A DNA stretch of 6,984 nt from Anaerolineaceae bacterium UBA5224. GTDB taxonomy: Bacteria; Chloroflexota; Anaerolineae; Anaerolineales; Anaerolineaceae. The notes under the pieces were generated by a model that saw only the letters and a program-made list of their open reading frames with translations, did no database searches and had not been told where the DNA came from. Position 1 is the stretch's first letter; each line of letters opens with the position of its first letter. Position numbers and translations under genes: made by a program. The stretch lies in assembly GCA_002409365.1 (NCBI GenBank), contig DHUW01000091.1, forward strand, positions 3,799-10,782, read 5' to 3'. Below, one piece after another: positions 1-6,118 of this stretch.

Positions 1-1621
1 GGTCTTCAGCGATCAGGTTCTCAAGGTCGCGATTCAGACGAAGCAGTTCTTCCTCTTTTCGTTTGAATTCAGATTGGTCCCGCAGACTGGCAAAAAATTC
101 AATATCCTCACCTTCTTCCGTCTTGAAAACAATTGCATTGAAAGTCACTGGAATTGTTCGTCCTTCACGATCCATCAATTTCAATTCAAAATCGCGTACA
201 TTGCCTACCTCAAATGCAATTCTGGAGGCTCTTAAAGCTTCATTTCTATCAGCAAAAAGATCATGGAAATCAGACCCGATCAACTCATTCCGTGCACGTT
301 TTGTAACCGTTATAGCAGTCTCGTTTACATCAGAAATCTTTCCCGACTTATTTACAGTCATCAACGCATCCATGTTGATATCAATGAGTCCTCGATTGTA
401 CCGATACATACGGCTAATATTTCTTTGGGCTTGTTTGGTGTTAGTGATATCGATTCCAATTTCAAGGATCATGATCGTATCGTCAACCATATAAGGAAAA
501 TCGTGGACATCGTAAATCCTACCGTTAGGTCCCTCCCATTCCCACTCGTGGGCATTCATCGTCTTGAGGGGTTTGAATGATTCACATAAATCACATGGAG
601 TGTTTCGTTTAAAGAGGCAATGAAAACATTTGACACCATCCGTTTCTCCGAATTGTTCGCGGAAGTAACGGTTAGATCTGACAATTTCATAATCGGGCGA
701 AAGCACAACCAGGTAAGCTGGAATGAGATCTATCAAGGTCTCAAATTGCTTTTGTTCGCGATGGATGGCAGCCTCTTCGTATGCAGCTTTATCCGCCATG
801 TTTTGTTGGATAATTCTTGTGGCAACGTTTCGTTCCGTCGTCCTGGTGGAGACCAACTCACCCAACTTTACGTTGATTTTTTTCTGGGTATTCTGAGCTT
901 CAATCTGGTCTGAGATATCGACCGCATAAATGCGCAAATGTTGAATACTCGGCAGATAAAGTAACATTTGCCTGTACCAATGCCCATCAATTTTGACATC
1001 CCTGGTTTTTTTCTGAAAGCTATTGGCTTCAAAATCAGCCAGGTAAGGAGTGATATCGGTAAGAAGGAAATTGGTCAGTTTACTTGTTGGATCAGGGTTG
1101 CTAAACTTCTCTGCTGCCCGGTTTTGATAAATGATGTTGCCTTGAGCGTCAATTTCCAGGACTGGCTGAGGATTGTATTCTGGGAAAGATGCCAGCCATG
1201 CCAGTTTCTCAGAGTTCTGGTTCTTTTTCGTTACGTCAGAAAAAACAAATCCCAGTTTGTTTTCAGAAAACTTGAAGACATAGACCTCATATAATGTGTC
1301 TTTATAGGAGCAATCTATTTTTCTTGAGAGTCCAGTCCGGGCGATCTCCCCGAGAACATCCATCTTTTCTGAGCAAAATTCCGGAAAAACTTCCGCAAGA
1401 GTTTTGCCTATCACGTCTTCTCTTGAAAGACCAGTGATCTCTTCCCAGGCAGGGTTTATGTCCAGATAAATAAATGTGAAAGGCTTACCGTCTGCATCAT
1501 ATACCATTTCAACCAGGGATGCACCTTCGGGCATGGTTTCGTACAGACGGCGGTAAATTTCTGCACATTCTGCGTCCGTAATTGCCGCGGTATTGGTCGG
1601 CTTTATTCCTGTAAAATCCAT
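1..1621 (-). CDS. Multi-PAS sensor protein, N-terminal 540 residues (C-terminal output domain off the left edge)
   Basis: The minus-strand frame stays open from the ATG at 1621 to the window edge. I read four PAS-like domains: about residues 22-132 (with DINPAWEEITGLS, a classic PAS core), 140-240 (VLEIDAQGNIIYQNRAA), 291-395 and 408-520 (MTVNKSGKISDVNETA, ending with the usual PAC-type stretch). A charged helix at about 240-290 separates the second and third PAS, and another begins at 519 (FKRKEEELLRLNRDLENL), so a histidine kinase, diguanylate cyclase or further PAS/GAF domain probably follows. No signal peptide or membrane segment is visible, so it should sense a cytoplasmic cue. The third PAS carries four cysteines (332, 335, 343, 346) in a Cx2C-x7-Cx2C pattern, which could hold a metal or Fe-S cluster. 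The start is fixed by a strong Shine-Dalgarno sequence. The signal and the output are unknown; the PAS assignment is firm. Confidence 0.88.
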   Translation of the reverse strand, partial: MDFTGIKPTNTAAITDAECAEIYRRLYETMPEGASLVEMVYDADGKPFTFIYLDINPAWEEITGLSREDVIGKTLAEVFPEFCSEKMDVLGEIARTGLSRKIDCSYKDTLYEVYVFKFSENKLGFVFSDVTKKNQNSEKLAWLASFPEYNPQPVLEIDAQGNIIYQNRAAEKFSNPDPTSKLTNFLLTDITPYLADFEANSFQKKTRDVKIDGHWYRQMLLYLPSIQHLRIYAVDISDQIEAQNTQKKINVKLGELVSTRTTERNVATRIIQQNMADKAAYEEAAIHREQKQFETLIDLIPAYLVVLSPDYEIVRSNRYFREQFGETDGVKCFHCLFKRNTPCDLCESFKPLKTMNAHEWEWEGPNGRIYDVHDFPYMVDDTIMILEIGIDITNTKQAQRNISRMYRYNRGLIDINMDALMTVNKSGKISDVNETAITVTKRARNELIGSDFHDLFADRNEALRASRIAFEVGNVRDFELKLMDREGRTIPVTFNAIVFKTEEGEDIEFFASLRDQSEFKRKEEELLRLNRDLENLIAED

Positions 1622-1625
1622 CTGA

Positions 1626-1632
1626 CCCTCCT
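1626..1632 (-). promoter_or_regulatory. Ribosome binding site of the PAS sensor gene
   Basis: On the minus strand AGGAGGG lies four bases before the ATG at 1621. It is the strongest Shine-Dalgarno match in the window and fixes the start. Several other genes here have weak or no such signal. Confidence 0.8.
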
Positions 1633-1815
1633 TTTCCAGGACAAGTCTGTGAAACCAGCAAATGGTAAAAGCTGGGTCAATTTTGATGAGACCTCGATCG
1701 GGTTTCTGTTCTGAAAGCAGCTATGTGTTCGAGACCGTTGTTACACATTTGTACAGAGTTCGATTGTTAATATACAAGAAAACTCTCTTAAGTTCTTCAA
1801 TTGTAGATCATCTTC

Positions 1816-1824
1816 AGTATAACA
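1816..1824 (-). promoter_or_regulatory. Possible extended -10 promoter for the PAS sensor gene
   Basis: On the minus strand TGTTATACT matches an extended -10 (TGn followed by TATACT). No good -35 sits upstream, as an extended -10 may allow. Transcription would start near 1809 and give a leader of almost 190 bases, which is long, so a nearer promoter that I could not recognise is also possible. Confidence 0.3.
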
Positions 1825-1837
1825 AGAAAATGAAATA

Positions 1838-1913
1838 TCGCTCCGAAAATCTGCTTGCAATGATGGCTTCTTCTATATCAAAATTGTCATCCCCTTAGTT
1901 TGTGTCGGAACGA
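1838..1913 (-). terminator. Weak candidate long-loop terminator after the OsmC-like gene
   Basis: Directly after the stop at 1914, the minus strand reads TCGTTCCGA (1913-1905) and later TCGGAGCGA (1846-1838). These pair over nine bases with one G-U wobble, and the second arm is followed by a U-rich stretch (TATTTCATTTTCTTG). The loop of about 58 bases is far longer than in a normal intrinsic terminator, so chance pairing is quite possible. Confidence 0.2.
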
Positions 1914-2306
1914 TTACTTGAAATGAACTTCATGAGACATTTTGGCAACTTTGCTGATGGTTTCGTGAATGGAGCAATACTTGGCAGCCAATTCAATAGA
2001 GCGCAAAAAACGTCCCTGCTCCGCTTCATCGTATTTAGCATGAACTGTGATGTCGAGATTAACCCATTCAAGTGTGGTGGGTACTTCTTTGCGTTTATCA
2101 CCTGTGACGATAATATCAATCGGTGGCAACTCGACTTTTCGTTTAATAAAAATGTCCGACAAGGTCGCATGGAAACAAGCGCTTAAGGAACCTAAGAGAA
2201 GGTTGTAAGGGGAAAACTCACCTCTCTTTGGTCCAATTTTTAATTCTGCCCGATCGGTTTCGAGTGTAGATTTCTTGGGAGTGTAAGAAGTTTTTACTTG
2301 TTGCAT
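1914..2306 (-). CDS. OsmC/Ohr-family peroxiredoxin-like protein
   Basis: This 130-residue protein has the layout of the OsmC/Ohr family, small cytoplasmic proteins that in characterised members use two cysteines to reduce organic hydroperoxides. The family core is visible: FSPYNLLLGSLSACFHATL around the first cysteine (Cys44) at the start of the central helix, and AAKYCSIHETISK around the second (Cys111). The C-terminal SHEVHF strand is also typical, and the length is normal for the family. It looks closer to the general OsmC-like (YhfA-type) branch than to classic Ohr, so the substrate is uncertain. The ATG at 2306 has only a weak GGA-type ribosome binding site (within ACGGAATGGACAAAG), but it gives the expected family N-terminus. 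A TATAAT box lies about 33 bases upstream, so the gene probably has its own promoter and need not be co-transcribed with the methyltransferase 74 bases upstream. Confidence 0.88.
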   Translation of the reverse strand: MQQVKTSYTPKKSTLETDRAELKIGPKRGEFSPYNLLLGSLSACFHATLSDIFIKRKVELPPIDIIVTGDKRKEVPTTLEWVNLDITVHAKYDEAEQGRFLRSIELAAKYCSIHETISKVAKMSHEVHFK

Positions 2307-2338
2307 CTTTGTCCATTCCGTAGTTTTGTATTCATGGG

Positions 2339-2344
2339 ATTATA
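2339..2344 (-). promoter_or_regulatory. -10 box of the OsmC-like gene promoter
   Basis: A perfect TATAAT reads on the minus strand, giving a predicted start of transcription near 2332 and a leader of about 25 bases. The -35 region 17 bases further upstream is poor, so the promoter may depend on an activator or on another sigma factor. Only the -10 match is seen directly. Confidence 0.45.
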
Positions 2345-2380
2345 CGACACGGAAGGCAGCGCTCTGCTCGTTTGTACGGG

Positions 2381-3127
2381 TCACTCTGTTTTTTCAATTA
2401 TCCAAAAATGAGATAAGCCTAGACGCTGTAACGGGGTTGATTCCAGTGCCTGCAGTAATGTCCTTAGTATCCTGCCGAGACGTGGCCGACGATCGATGAT
2501 GTTGTCATACGCACCAAAAATTGTGCGGCGTACAACGAACCTGACAGGTAGACCTTGGAATAACCGGGTCAAATCCTTCCGGGTATAGACATTGACATGA
2601 GGGGCCAGCTTGTCGCGCAGGGATCGCGGCAGCCAATTGATCAGAGGAGTGTTGCCAAAATGATATTTACCCTTCCAATAATGCCCGTGGGTTTCGAACG
2701 GATAACCTCGGTTTGGACAAAACAAGACGATCCTGCCGCCAGACTTCAACACCCGAACCATTTCGGATATTGCCTTCTCATCATCCTGGACATGTTCCAA
2801 AACCTCATGGCTGAAAACTAGGTCAAAACTGTCGGATGCAAGCGGCAAATATTCACCGGCGGTACAAAACACGTTGGGCGTGAATTGTTGGCTTTCCTTC
2901 ACGCGCGGTAGTTCGATGTCCAACCCGACTGCCAGACCCGAGACAGGCGCAAGGCGCGCCAGGTAGGTGCCGACGCCGCTGCCATCCACCAGTACATTAC
3001 CTTTTAAACGGTCGCCGGCAGCTTCTTTCAGCATGGTGAAGCGGCGCTCCTGCCCCGCCCGCCATACGTGCGATGGCTCTCCACGCTCTGCGGCTTTATC
3101 CAGATTTTCCGGGATCACTTTTGGCAT
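2381..3127 (-). CDS. Class I SAM-dependent methyltransferase (Methyltransf_11 type)
   Basis: This 248-residue cytoplasmic protein has a Rossmann-type methyltransferase core. Motif I is VLVDGSGVGTYLARLA at about residues 45-60, where the glycines bind S-adenosylmethionine. The acidic end of strand 2 is GLDIE (68-72), likely holding the ribose hydroxyls. Motif II is FDLVFSHEVLEHVQDDEKA (101-119), followed by the usual MVRVLKSGGRIVLF (123-136). The C-terminal 100 residues, rich in Arg and aromatic residues, should form the substrate part and match no specific family that I recognise. Sugar, lipid and small-molecule targets all remain open; the adjacent glycosyltransferase gene, 155 bases upstream on the same strand, makes a glycan or polyprenyl-linked substrate a reasonable guess. 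No Shine-Dalgarno sequence precedes the ATG; a -10-like TAAAAT ends six bases before it, suggesting a leaderless message. The region is more GC-rich than the glycosyltransferase gene. Confidence 0.9.
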   Translation of the reverse strand: MPKVIPENLDKAAERGEPSHVWRAGQERRFTMLKEAAGDRLKGNVLVDGSGVGTYLARLAPVSGLAVGLDIELPRVKESQQFTPNVFCTAGEYLPLASDSFDLVFSHEVLEHVQDDEKAISEMVRVLKSGGRIVLFCPNRGYPFETHGHYWKGKYHFGNTPLINWLPRSLRDKLAPHVNVYTRKDLTRLFQGLPVRFVVRRTIFGAYDNIIDRRPRLGRILRTLLQALESTPLQRLGLSHFWIIEKTE

Positions 3128-3133
3128 GGCACT

Positions 3134-3139
3134 ATTTTA
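3134..3139 (-). promoter_or_regulatory. Putative -10 box placing transcription start at the methyltransferase ATG
   Basis: TAAAAT on the minus strand is followed by only six bases before the ATG at 3127, so the first transcribed base would be at or next to the A of the start codon. A TTGGTA further upstream is a poor -35 at 14-base spacing. The absence of a ribosome binding site fits a leaderless transcript. Confidence 0.35.
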
Positions 3140-3234
3140 CACGCGATTTAGTTTACCAAGATCGATTGGTTCATGTACAGCGAAGGAAAAATGACATAGC
3201 GTGACAATATCGAAGCACCTCAATTTTGTTTGGC

Positions 3235-3262
3235 TGCTCTGATGCAGATAATCATCAGAGCA
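3235..3262 (-). repeat. Perfect 10-bp inverted repeat (hairpin) downstream of the glycosyltransferase gene
   Basis: TGCTCTGATG (3235-3244) and CATCAGAGCA (3253-3262) pair perfectly around an eight-base loop. The hairpin sits about 20 bases beyond the glycosyltransferase stop, the normal place for a transcription terminator or a 3'-end stabilising structure. No run of T follows it on the minus strand (GCCAAACAAAATTG), so it is not a standard intrinsic terminator. On the plus strand a T-rich stretch does follow, but no plus-strand gene ends here. Confidence 0.5.
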
Positions 3263-3282
3263 ACACGATTTATTGTTTTCCT

Positions 3283-4926
3283 CTAGGGTATTTGATTTTT
3301 CTTCGTTACAAGATACAGGCTCGCGTTCGACCAACTATCCTTACTGACCAGCTCATAGCCGGCATATTTTTCCAAAGACTCGATTGACAATGTATCCTCA
3401 TTGCTATAAGTATGGGAAAAAACCAGGTAAAAATTGGAAGGAGGTTCTTTAAAGACTCCCATTATCGAAAGTGCTAACTCACCCTCAGTAAGTCCTCTAT
3501 TCCACAGACCAAAATGGGATCTCCCTGGTGTGCAAAAACTGAAGGAATTCTTTTCTGACCAACAAGTGCTGATCCAGGTTGATGGCAAGTCGTCAGCCTC
3601 CAGTTCAAACTGTGTGTCTCGAGAATAGTATGAATAGGCAGGCACAGCGCCATAATAAACATAGACTGGAAAATGTTTATTCCCTTTGGATAGTGTATCG
3701 ACCACATTCCGCATGTCTTCGATTTCAGGCCAAGCCATTTTCCCCCTTGTCTTTTCAGACAGCGATCTGTTAGGTAGACTATAAATCGAAATTCCCAATA
3801 AGGCTCCAATTAATAACAAGGCAATAATTGGGACTTTAAACTGACCTGTAAAACTTTCGTACAAAACTCCAACCATTATTAATACAAAAATGGGTAAAAG
3901 AACTATCATGTACCGAAATCCAAAACCACCATAGGCATAAAAACCCAACCGAACCAGGATGTAATACGTAAAATAACTTGCCAGAAAAAAATACCAAAGT
4001 ATTCTTTGCTTCTTAGGTCCCTTGAAGAGTAAGTTGACCATCAGAAAAAAAATAATAATTAGCAGAGCATTGATCCACGAAATCGATATTATTGTCCACG
4101 GGAAACCTAATATTGGGAAGGCAAAAGTTTTGCCGGGACTTTGAAAGAACACTTTCAATTCGGTCCACAAATTTCCAAATATTATTGTGGACGAATTCTG
4201 CCTCGACATTTGTTCAAACAGCAGCGAACCTAAGGGTAACGCCAGCAGAAAAAAAACCAGGCTCACAATAACCTGCTTGATAATGTTTTGGAAATCCCGT
4301 CTATAAAGTGAATATATAAGATTAATGAGCGAAAGTGAAAAAATTACGATTACTGCACCATAGTGTGTATAAATACCTGATAACCACAAGATTAGGCAAA
4401 TCCCCCAACCTCTCCAACTTTTTTTCTCGATTACGTATAGATGAAAATAGATCAGCCACGAACAAATTGAAAATAATAAGGCGTACTCCCCCAGTTCTTG
4501 AGCATACCGTACATCTGCTGGCATCACCGCTAATACCAGTCCAGCCATTACAGCTGCCTTTACCCCAAAAAATTTATTTGCGGTTATAAACACTCCGGCA
4601 ATTCCTACCAGGCTAAAGAATACTGATAGTGTTCTTAACCAGACCTCAGATGTACTTACTTTCATCCAGAAATGTAACAGAAAATTGAATAATGGTGGTT
4701 GATAACTTGTCGCTGTGGCTTTCCATAAATCAACAATATTGGATCTAGATACCCAAAATTCATAAGCTTCATCAAACCAAAGGGATCTTGCATTAATATC
4801 CCAATATCGAACTAGAGCTGAAATTAAAAGCACTAATCCAAGTGCCATCCATATCCGCAGACGATCATTTCTAATTTCGTTCGAGTTTAGGTTATCTGAA
4901 TGGGGCAAGATCATGATTGAATGCAT
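3283..4926 (-). CDS. GT-C membrane glycosyltransferase, GT39/ArnT-like
   Basis: This 547-residue integral membrane protein probably transfers a sugar from a polyprenyl-phosphate carrier to a protein, lipid or glycan on the outer face of the membrane. After a short cytoplasmic N-terminus comes a first membrane helix (about 25-40) and then the GT-C first-loop motif RSLWFDEAYEFW with the Asp-Glu pair at 52-53. SYQPPLFNFLLHFW (74-87) and PADVRYAQELGEYALL (136-151) match the conserved PP and QE...Y blocks of the GT39/ArnT group. I count about 11-12 hydrophobic helices up to residue 383, followed by a soluble C-terminal domain of about 160 residues, likely extracytoplasmic. No Shine-Dalgarno sequence precedes the ATG; Met5 at 4914 is an alternative start. 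The gene begins 53 bases after the flavoprotein gene and may share its transcript. It is strikingly AT-rich next to its neighbours. Acceptor and sugar are unknown. Confidence 0.85.
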   Translation of the reverse strand: MHSIMILPHSDNLNSNEIRNDRLRIWMALGLVLLISALVRYWDINARSLWFDEAYEFWVSRSNIVDLWKATATSYQPPLFNFLLHFWMKVSTSEVWLRTLSVFFSLVGIAGVFITANKFFGVKAAVMAGLVLAVMPADVRYAQELGEYALLFSICSWLIYFHLYVIEKKSWRGWGICLILWLSGIYTHYGAVIVIFSLSLINLIYSLYRRDFQNIIKQVIVSLVFFLLALPLGSLLFEQMSRQNSSTIIFGNLWTELKVFFQSPGKTFAFPILGFPWTIISISWINALLIIIFFLMVNLLFKGPKKQRILWYFFLASYFTYYILVRLGFYAYGGFGFRYMIVLLPIFVLIMVGVLYESFTGQFKVPIIALLLIGALLGISIYSLPNRSLSEKTRGKMAWPEIEDMRNVVDTLSKGNKHFPVYVYYGAVPAYSYYSRDTQFELEADDLPSTWISTCWSEKNSFSFCTPGRSHFGLWNRGLTEGELALSIMGVFKEPPSNFYLVFSHTYSNEDTLSIESLEKYAGYELVSKDSWSNASLYLVTKKNQIP

Positions 4927-4979
4927 CCAAATTTGTTGAGGTAATAGTACCCCATAATCAGGTTATATGACTAGATATT

Positions 4980-5945
4980 CTATTTTCCCCAATCCACCCT
5001 TGCCTTGCTTTTTCCTCGCAGCCACTTTTCTGCTGCAATTGCGGCGATTGCGCCATCCCCGGCTGCGATGACTGCCTGCTTCACGTGTGTACAGATCACA
5101 TCACCAATTGCATACACGCCAGGGAGGCTGGTCTGGTTTTCATGGTTCACCTGCACACAGCCTTCGTTCGAAATTTCCAGTTGTCCCTGCAAAAAGTCCG
5201 TGATCGGTTTCCCGCCCTGGAGATACACAAAAACTCCATCAACATCCAGACTCTCTTCCCCTAAATCAGCTTCGCGATCCAGAAATCTTACTCCTGCCAC
5301 CTTCTCAACACCGAAAATTTCTTTAACAATGGTACCAGGGTGCACTACGATGTTTTTCGTCGATTGCAGACCCGCTAATTCTTCCTCATTCACGTTGACC
5401 TCTTTGCCAGGAGCAAAGAAATGAACTGTACGGGCAAAGCGCGCCAGGTAAAGAGCCTCTTCAACAGCTTCATCGCTCTTGCCAATCACGGCAACTTCTT
5501 TATCTTTGAAAAAAGCCGCGTCACAAACCGCGCAATAAGAAACCCCTCGCCCCAAAAATTCTGCCTCGCCTTTGATCAGGTTATTGCGCCCCATGGAGCC
5601 GGTCGCGATGATGACCGAACGCGCATTATATACACCCAAATTTCCAAAAACGACTTTGGGATCACCCATAAGGTCGGTTCCAATCGCCTTGTCATTGATA
5701 AATTCCGCACCAAACTCCACTGCCTGCTTGCGCATGGTCTGCAAGAGTTCTGCTCCACGAATTTCACCTTCCAACCCTGGATAGTTGGCGATTTTGCTGG
5801 TCGTGCCCAAGGCGCCAGTGGTCAAGCCCTTATCTAGAACACCGACCTTCAGGTCCGCCCTGGCTGCATACATCGCAGCAGTAGCTCCTGCCGGTCCGCC
5901 CCCGATAATGATCATATCAAAAATATTGTTATAAGTGTCTGACAT
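4980..5945 (-). CDS. Thioredoxin-reductase-like FAD oxidoreductase with atypical NADPH site
   Basis: The product has 321 residues, normal for low-molecular-weight thioredoxin reductases (TrxB family), which pass electrons through FAD and a CxxC disulfide to thioredoxin. Visible are the FAD motif MIIIGGGPAGATAA (11-24), IATGS (113-117), the redox pair CAVCDAAF (Cys138 and Cys141) and the second FAD motif YAIGDV with QAVIAAGDG (278-298). The nucleotide domain is odd: where TrxB has a GxGxxA loop this has VIGKSDEAVEEA (153-164), and the HRRxxxR block that grips the NADPH phosphate is replaced by FAPGKEV (177-183). An electron donor other than NADPH is therefore plausible. I chose the ATG at 5945, not an upstream in-frame ATG at 6017, because AGAGGT lies just before it, the family N-terminus begins there, and a promoter-like TATACT falls between the two. 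It is divergent from the HMG-CoA reductase gene. Confidence 0.88.
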   Translation of the reverse strand: MSDTYNNIFDMIIIGGGPAGATAAMYAARADLKVGVLDKGLTTGALGTTSKIANYPGLEGEIRGAELLQTMRKQAVEFGAEFINDKAIGTDLMGDPKVVFGNLGVYNARSVIIATGSMGRNNLIKGEAEFLGRGVSYCAVCDAAFFKDKEVAVIGKSDEAVEEALYLARFARTVHFFAPGKEVNVNEEELAGLQSTKNIVVHPGTIVKEIFGVEKVAGVRFLDREADLGEESLDVDGVFVYLQGGKPITDFLQGQLEISNEGCVQVNHENQTSLPGVYAIGDVICTHVKQAVIAAGDGAIAAIAAEKWLRGKSKARVDWGK

Positions 5946-5949
5946 AATT

Positions 5950-5955
5950 ACCTCT
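5950..5955 (-). promoter_or_regulatory. Ribosome binding site selecting the 5945 start of the reductase-like gene
   Basis: AGAGGT on the minus strand lies four bases before the ATG at 5945. The in-frame ATG at 6017 would add 24 residues that have no family counterpart, so this site decides the start. Confidence 0.7.
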
Positions 5956-5972
5956 TGTTTTCTGATGGTGGT

Positions 5973-5978
5973 AGTATA
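5973..5978 (-). promoter_or_regulatory. Putative -10 box of the reductase-like gene
   Basis: TATACT on the minus strand would start transcription near 5966 and leave a leader of about 21 bases containing the AGAGGT site. The -35 region is poor. The preceding GGT resembles but does not match an extended -10. Confidence 0.35.
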
Positions 5979-6031
5979 ACCAGAAGGAGCCACTTTCTGC
6001 GAATAAAGCTTCTGCAATGGGAGAATTCTTG

Positions 6032-6041
6032 CAAAATTTTG
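6032..6041. promoter_or_regulatory. AT-rich palindrome in the divergent promoter region, possible operator
   Basis: CAAAATTTTG is a perfect 10-base palindrome, located between the two divergent promoters. Just to its left are AGAATTCT (6022-6029), also palindromic, and a near-repeat, TTCTGCAA (6010-6017) and TTCTTGCAA (6026-6034), spaced 16 bases start to start. Such a cluster could bind a dimeric regulator, but short AT-rich palindromes are common by chance. Confidence 0.25.
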
Positions 6042-6063
6042 ATAGTTTTTTAGAGTGACCCCT

Positions 6064-6072
6064 TGCTATAAA
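6064..6072 (+). promoter_or_regulatory. Extended -10 promoter of the HMG-CoA reductase gene
   Basis: TGCTATAAA matches an extended -10 (TGn plus TATAAA). Transcription would begin near 6079, giving a leader of about 40 bases that consists largely of the GC-rich hairpin that follows. No good -35 is seen at 17 bases. Confidence 0.45.
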
Positions 6073-6082
6073 TGGGTAATCG

Positions 6083-6102
6083 GGAGGCCGCGGCCGGTCT
6101 CC
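6083..6102 (+). promoter_or_regulatory. GC-rich hairpin in the leader of the HMG-CoA reductase gene
   Basis: GGAGGCCG (6083-6090) pairs with CGGTCTCC (6095-6102) over eight base pairs, one of them G-U, closing a CGGC tetraloop. It also contains the perfect palindrome GGCCGCGGCC (6086-6095). It lies between the predicted transcription start and the ATG, ending 16 bases before it. The gene has no clear Shine-Dalgarno sequence near its start, and the only SD-like GGAGG is locked inside this stem. A role in translation or message stability, or as a DNA operator, is inference. Confidence 0.45.
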
Positions 6103-6118
6103 TTAACAAGAAATAAAG

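Larger units (their letters stand above)
1622..1913. other. Noncoding interval between the PAS sensor and OsmC-like genes
   Basis: No convincing gene is present. A plus-strand open frame at 1662-1898 has no ribosome binding site and no recognisable domain. The interval is AT-rich. It carries the sensor's ribosome binding site and possible promoter at its left, and at its right an inverted repeat directly after the OsmC-like stop codon. Confidence 0.6.

Noticed and set aside
63..1294. Plus-strand open frames of 97-143 codons across the left part of the window.
   Set aside because: They run antisense to a continuous minus-strand PAS protein with clear domains, and show no recognisable domain themselves.
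1662..1898. A 78-codon plus-strand frame in the noncoding gap.
   Set aside because: No ribosome binding site, low-complexity composition, and no family resemblance; it overlaps the likely promoter of the PAS sensor.
2294..2335. A 13-codon minus-strand upstream frame overlapping the OsmC-like start, possibly a leader peptide.
   Set aside because: Its ATG lies only three bases beyond the TATAAT box and so probably ahead of the transcription start; it has no ribosome binding site.
2346..2370. Small GCAG/CTGC hairpin between the methyltransferase and OsmC-like genes as a terminator.
   Set aside because: The stem is four base pairs and no T-run follows on the minus strand.
3137..3334. A 65-codon minus-strand frame in the gap after the glycosyltransferase.
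   Set aside because: It overlaps the glycosyltransferase C-terminus in another frame, runs through the hairpin, and has no recognisable features.
4927..4979. A separate promoter for the glycosyltransferase (TACTAT with TAGTCA upstream).
   Set aside because: Both boxes are weak and the gap of 53 bases also fits co-transcription with the upstream flavoprotein gene, so I did not list it as a feature.
5946..6017. A longer start for the reductase-like gene, adding 24 residues.
   Set aside because: The added part has no family counterpart and overlaps the likely promoter, while the start at 5945 has a good ribosome binding site.
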